The notes beneath the pieces were generated by a model, which was not told where the DNA came from, did no database searches, and saw only the letters and a list, made by a program, of their open reading frames with translations. The position numbers were made by a program, and so were the translations under genes. Below are positions 45,301 through 51,300 of a stretch of 64,000 nt of DNA, in pieces. Every line of letters begins with the position of its first letter. Position 1 is the first letter of the stretch. This DNA is from Sphaerolaimus hirsutus (lineage: Eukaryota > Nematoda > Chromadorea > Monhysterida > Sphaerolaimidae): positions 3,226,701 through 3,290,700 of the forward strand of contig OZ038450.1 in the NCBI GenBank assembly GCA_964036195.1, in the 5' to 3' direction.

Positions 45301-48300
45301 ATATATTTTACCCAAAACTCTCCGGTAAAGCTCCTAAAATTGATTCCGAATGTATTGCAATCAATCACTTCTACAGCAAGGCACCTAAATTATATATTTA
45401 AATTTACAAAGACAAATGCCCAGGTATGTATACTTCGAAATCAAATCCTACCCTATTTGCACAACAATAGAAGGACCGGGGGCAAATAATTACACAATGT
45501 CCACTGGTTTGACTCATAGTCAAGATCAACACACCTTACAAAACTCAAGCAAATTGGCCCCCTATGGAATGTCAGTGTTTAGTTGAAAATGGATGCACAG
45601 AGTTGGTAATTGGGGTGTACTGAGCAGACCGCAGTAAAAACTAATTGCAACATACCATGATTTGAATTATATTGCTGCCACACAAGCTAGGTTTCATGGT
45701 TCCAATTTGAAAACTCAACCGAAATCTCGTTAACCTTCTTAAACAGTAGTTCATGGATTGATCATTTCTGTAAACTGATAATTGCATCATAATACTAGTG
45801 TGCTGAGTCTAAGTGGTCAGTTACAGGATGGTGGAAGCATTAATCAGTGTTCACGTCACAATTTCAGTTTTTTTACATGTTTTCACTTTGGAACCATGAA
45901 AACTAGCTTGTGTGGCCACAATTTTGGGAGATCAATTATGTGATTCTAAATTCTAAATTAGTTCATGGGAAGTCAATCAATTTGGATGGAATATATAATT
46001 TTTCATTTATTAAGATGAATATGGTAGCTTCAGTGCAAAATATGCAGGCTGTAGACCTAGGATCATTTTGGCACCAGCTTTTATGTGATGTGGTGAAAAA
46101 GTGCTGATGATTGCTGCTCAGTTTTCTTGTTCTTTTTGTAAGAGTTTACCAAAACATTGTTGGATTTTTTACCGCATACTCATTGTACATGTTGAGGTGG
46201 GTCAAAAAATGATACAAATATTACAGAGATAAAAGAAAGCAATGGGAAATTAATTTATGTGTAAACAGCATTAATTTTGCATAGCTGTAAGGCTGTGGTT
46301 CAAGTCAGCTCTTCTTCTTTAGCTTAGTTCCTCCACAAAAATCAGTATTGCATTATCAGGAGCTCAGCACTATCAGATGCTCAGGACACTTCAATAGCTG
46401 CATGGAACCCAATGTTAAATATTCTGCTCAGGACACTTCAATAGCTGCATGGAACCCAATGTTAAATATTCTGCTCAGGACACTTCAATAGCTGCATGGA
46501 ACCCAATGTTAAATATTCTGCTCCCAACACAACATTCTCAAAAACTTGTCAAAATCCAGAAGACAACTCTGCTACACAGAAACACACCACTGCCCACGTG
46601 CGGCCACTTGTACTCGCGTTGCATTTGAACACACGCATCACAATTCACAATGTGATCAAATGTTCATGTGATCGATAGTGAATGGTGAATAAGATAGTGG
46701 AATGAAGTCAATAATGCGACTTTTGCACATGCGTAAAGGTTATACAAAATTGCAGTGACTACTGCGCTTGAAAAGAATGGGGTATGGGGATGTTAGGCGA
46801 TCAGGTGCCAATCCCAGAATTGTAAAATGTATATGTCGTGCAAAGTGTCTAAACTTATGTAAAATGGCCTGGAAATGGCAAACATTTCTTACTAGGTATT
46901 TAGAAAAAGAGTCTCGTTGGGTTGAGAGTGCGACCATATATTCTATTCAATACCAAATATTAGAAACGTCCATAAAAAATCAAATATCGGATATCGGATA
47001 AAAGAGTCACCATCATAAATAGGTTCTTAACCCTAACTCATTTGCTCAGAAAGTAGGTATCACTGAACACCAGATTCTACCTAATCACTCGCGGCAGAAA
47101 ATTATCCCACTAGAAGGAAGAAAACTAATATACTCCGGTGAGTTCAAACCTTGCACGCGTGGTTCACGCTGGAAGCCTGCCAACAATATTTAACGCATAC
47201 CACTTTCATATAAAAAATTAGAAAATCTATTGTTGTTATAACGTTTTCCGTTTTTGTTTCTTAAAATTATATTTTCACAAAAATTACATGCTCAAATAAC
47301 CGTTGGCACACTTCCAAGGTGAGACATAAATAACTGCGCGTGCAAAATGCCACGTCACAAGCCACTCCACTAAAGTACCCCAAACAGGACACAAACCACA
47401 CCCAGAAGAAACCTCCAACCCAATAGGACCTACCATAGGGGCGCCCTTGGCAACGTGCCCATTAGCCTTAACGCCAGGTAGCTTATCCAACTGCTCCAAA
47501 ACTTGACTAGTCCACATATTGACCGCGGCCGCGTCGCCGATCTGCAGTCGATGCAGCGACTGCAAATCTTCCCGCCGCGGCGGCACATTTTCCCGCCGCT
47601 GCAGCGGAATAAGGCCGCCGTTGTGCTGCTGGCTGGCACGCTGCCAATGGAGATCTTTGACCGACTGGGAACGCTGCTGATCGTATAGGGAGCGAGTCAT
47701 TGATAGCGCTGGATCTGGAGATGGGTGCAGTTTTGATTTGTGGTAGAAAAAAATCGAGTGGCGATTTCTTATAACTGGATGTGAGTGACACCGATTTAAG
47801 TTAGATTGTGTTTCGGCAGAAGTTTCCCTGAAAAATGTTTTTTTTTGCGACAGTTTAAAAATAGAAAAATTGTTTAATGGTATATATTTTTAAGGTATGG
47901 GTCAATTTGATAAGCAATGAGCATCTAGGTGACTAGTGATATAAAAGCGCCATGGCACTGGCGCCTGGCGCTAGCGCCAAAGCAAAAAGGGCGCTATTTT
48001 CCTGTGGCGCTATTGGCGCTTGGCGCCATGCCCATGAAAAGCGCCATGGCGCTTTTGGCACCTGGCGCTATTTCTGACCGGCGCCAGGAACCAAAGTCCT
48101 GGCGCTTTTCACATCACTAGTGGTGACCCTTCGCGCTAGTGCAAATGCAAAATGCGCCATGGTACTTTAGGCGATGTGGCCTAAAAACCGCTACAGCGCT
48201 TGGCGCCAAAATCGTGGCGCCTTTTAACTTCCTTCTAGTCCATGCTAAATACGGAAACAAAAGCGAACGCATGTGACAAAAACGACCGCGCGACAAATCG

Positions 48301-51300
48301 TTCTGCAGGAATCCAGTTTTGCCCAATTCGCAAAAAAATATCGCCACTTTTTATCCCATTCTTAAAAAAACAAACACTTCAAACCGACCGGCGTGCGCCA
48401 ATCTTCTCCTAATCCGGCGCTCGAGCGGCGAGCACGCGTCCAAATTTTGCGCAGTCGCGACGGCACAACTACCGATGTCGCCCTGGGGGCAGTCCCGGAC
48501 CCTGTAAAATGCCCTGAAAATGTCAAATGTCAGGCAAAGTGTCAAAAGTCATGTAAAATGCCCTGCAAAATGGCAACTCGGTTGCCAGTTTGCAGGGTAT
48601 TTTACATGACTTTTGACACTTTGCATGACATTTGACATTTTACAGTGCATTTTCCAGGGTCTGGGACTGGCACCTGCAGCCTTCGCTGCGGCTGCGGTTG
48701 CGGCTGCAGGTGCGACTTGGGCGGCTTGAGGCCGCGGCGCGACAAGTTGGTCGGACGGCGGAAACGAGACTGTTTTCGAAATAATTTCAAGTTTTAGTCA
48801 AATCGTTCAATGATTAAAAGTTTACTTGATGGTACTAAAATAATTTATGTTCATTCGAACTAATTGCCGCACCGCACACTGAAATTTTGCGTTCAGCGTT
48901 CGAACGTTTTTGCACGCTGAACTACAAATGCTGAAATCAAAATCTCAAGAACCTAACATTTTTGAAGCGTAAAACCGTTCGGAATTTGCAATATTCGCGT
49001 AATTGGCATGCAAGCCGCATTTTTACGCTTCAAAAACGCATTGTTCTGTAGATTTTGATTTCAGCGTTTGTAGTTCAGCGTGCAAAAACGTTCGAACGCT
49101 GAACGCAAAATTTCAGTGTGCGGTGCACCATTCAATCCAAATGATGACTACTGGGAAAAAGGCTTGTGCAAACGGCAATGGCAACGCGTTTTTTCAAAAA
49201 TCAAAGTTCACATTTTCTAAATATCGCTTTTAAAACCGGGTTGAAAAAACGCGCGCCACCTGACACCAACAGTTTTTCTATTTGAATTGAAAAAACGTCT
49301 ACAATCAAGTGCAGGTACCTTTTGATTGATTTCGTCGTCACTATTCGAACTGCTCGATGTCGCCGCTGCGGAACGATCCAGACACGACGGATCGACAACC
49401 TGGGAAAAATTTTTTGGGTAAAGTGAATGCGCATCAATTGACTCAACTTTTTGTTATCACTATCGATAAAACGTAGCAATTCTCTTATCACTGCAAGTGA
49501 TCAACAGCAAACTAGCAGCAGACAACAAAACAAAAATTTCCCATTCGCGGTGAAATGGGAGAAATGGAGATTCGGTGGAGAAATAGAGCAGTTTAACTCC
49601 GCTTAAGCGGCAGATAAAAGTTGTCTTCTAATACAGAAGCCAGTGTTTATGACCTGGGGCCACTCCCAGACTCTGTAAAATGTCAAGCAAAGTGTCAAAA
49701 GTAAATTGTCATGAAAAATGTCAAACGTCCTGTAAAAGGAAATTTCACATTCTACGGGGCAGTTTAGATAGCTTTTGACACTCTTCATGGCATTTTACAG
49801 GGCCTGTCGTGGTCCCAGATAACGATTTTTAGTCAACCTCAAAAGCTTCGTCAATCTTTTCTGGCACATCGAAAATATCCCGCCCTTCTAGGGTTCAAAC
49901 GGGACCGCGGTCCCGGTACATGGTTCGGCAAAAAGTCGGGATTAGGGCGGTTCCAGTCCCAGCCACCCAGTCCCGGTCCCGGTCCCGACACTAGAAAATT
50001 TCTGGTCCCGGTCCGAAAAACTGGTCCCGTTTGAACCCTACGCCCTTCCCACCTGAGTAGCCGATCTCCTAGAGTTTCTTCTCCGAACGGACCGCCTTTT
50101 TCTGTATTTCGTCACGGGCACCTTGGTCACGTCCGCATTCGTCCCGTTCACAAAAGAACTGCGTACCTGCGAAAAAAGACGTGACGATTTTGATGGATAG
50201 CGAAATAAAAAATTGAAAATTGAAACACTATTTTTTTAACAGTGGCACGAAAATGATGTAAAAAGTGCAGGCACCGTATCGGACTTTTTCACCGAGTTTT
50301 ATTTATGGAAAAGCGCCAGGAAAAGTATGGCGCCGTTGGCATTAGCGCCAGTACTTAAAAAAGCGTCATGGTGTTGCGGTTGGCTAATGTCTGCAGCATG
50401 ACCGGTCAGCATTCCAAAGATCTCGGAAGATTTATTTTTTAATACAAGAAATAGAAATGTCATTCATCACTTTTTATGTTAATTATTATTTATCCAGGAT
50501 TCTACAGAATATCTACCTAAGTATATTTTGTTTTCTAAAAAATATGTATAAGATTTATATTTTTACAGGGTTTTTTCAATAGGTAGGGAAATTTTTTATC
50601 CAATTTGATCAATTCAGAGGTTCAATTCTATTTTTAAAATCAAAAATTATTTTATTTTTTTTATCAAAAAAGCGCCAGAGTCACGACGCCATTTAACCCC
50701 ATCACTACAATTTAATAAAATGCAACATTGGCATCATTTTTAACCTAAAAAGCGTGACCCCTCAAAAATCGGCCGAGCGTCAGAAATGAGTGAAAACAGA
50801 GGAAAAATTCGGCGAGACTTCACGCGGCGCATTAGCGATACGCATAAAATCGAATCGAAATGAATGAAACATCATCGGAAAATAAACGGAATCATGCAAA
50901 TTCGAATTTATCATGCCTGAATATTATGTGAAACGAATATTCACAAAATCAGAACAAAACTGGTAAAATAAAAATGCGTCTTTTTGATAAATGGCCAATA
51001 ACAGTCGACGGGACCATATGGCATGAAATCGAAATGAACCCATTTGTTTATTATTAAATGTCTCATTATGAAATTGCGGCCATATTTAGTAGATTGCACG
51101 CGCAATGATCTTGAAAATGGTGATCAATTTTTATGAGAATTCATCGAAACGAGTGAACAATCTGTTCAAAATATCGTTTGCAGTGATTTGTATTATCGAG
51201 AAAATAGATACAGCGTGTCCAATTTTTTCCATAATTTTAGCACAAGATGGTTTAAAAACAGCATTTGAAAATTGACCAATTTTCAAAATCTCATGGAAAA

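Larger units (their letters stand above)
39781..47433 (-). other. intron between exons 6 and 7 (7,653 bp)
   Basis: It holds the amplified family A element at 41.0-41.4 kb, the GTCGAC motif cluster at 42.2-42.6, the nested element at 43.5-45.0, a family D-like element at 45.7, the 47-bp triplication at 46.4 and a family C element at 47.1. No coding sequence supported. Confidence 0.5.

Noticed and set aside
47507..47791. Alternative minus-strand frame over exon 6
   Set aside because: It stops before the donor and does not connect to exons 5 and 7; the MTRSLYDQQ frame does.
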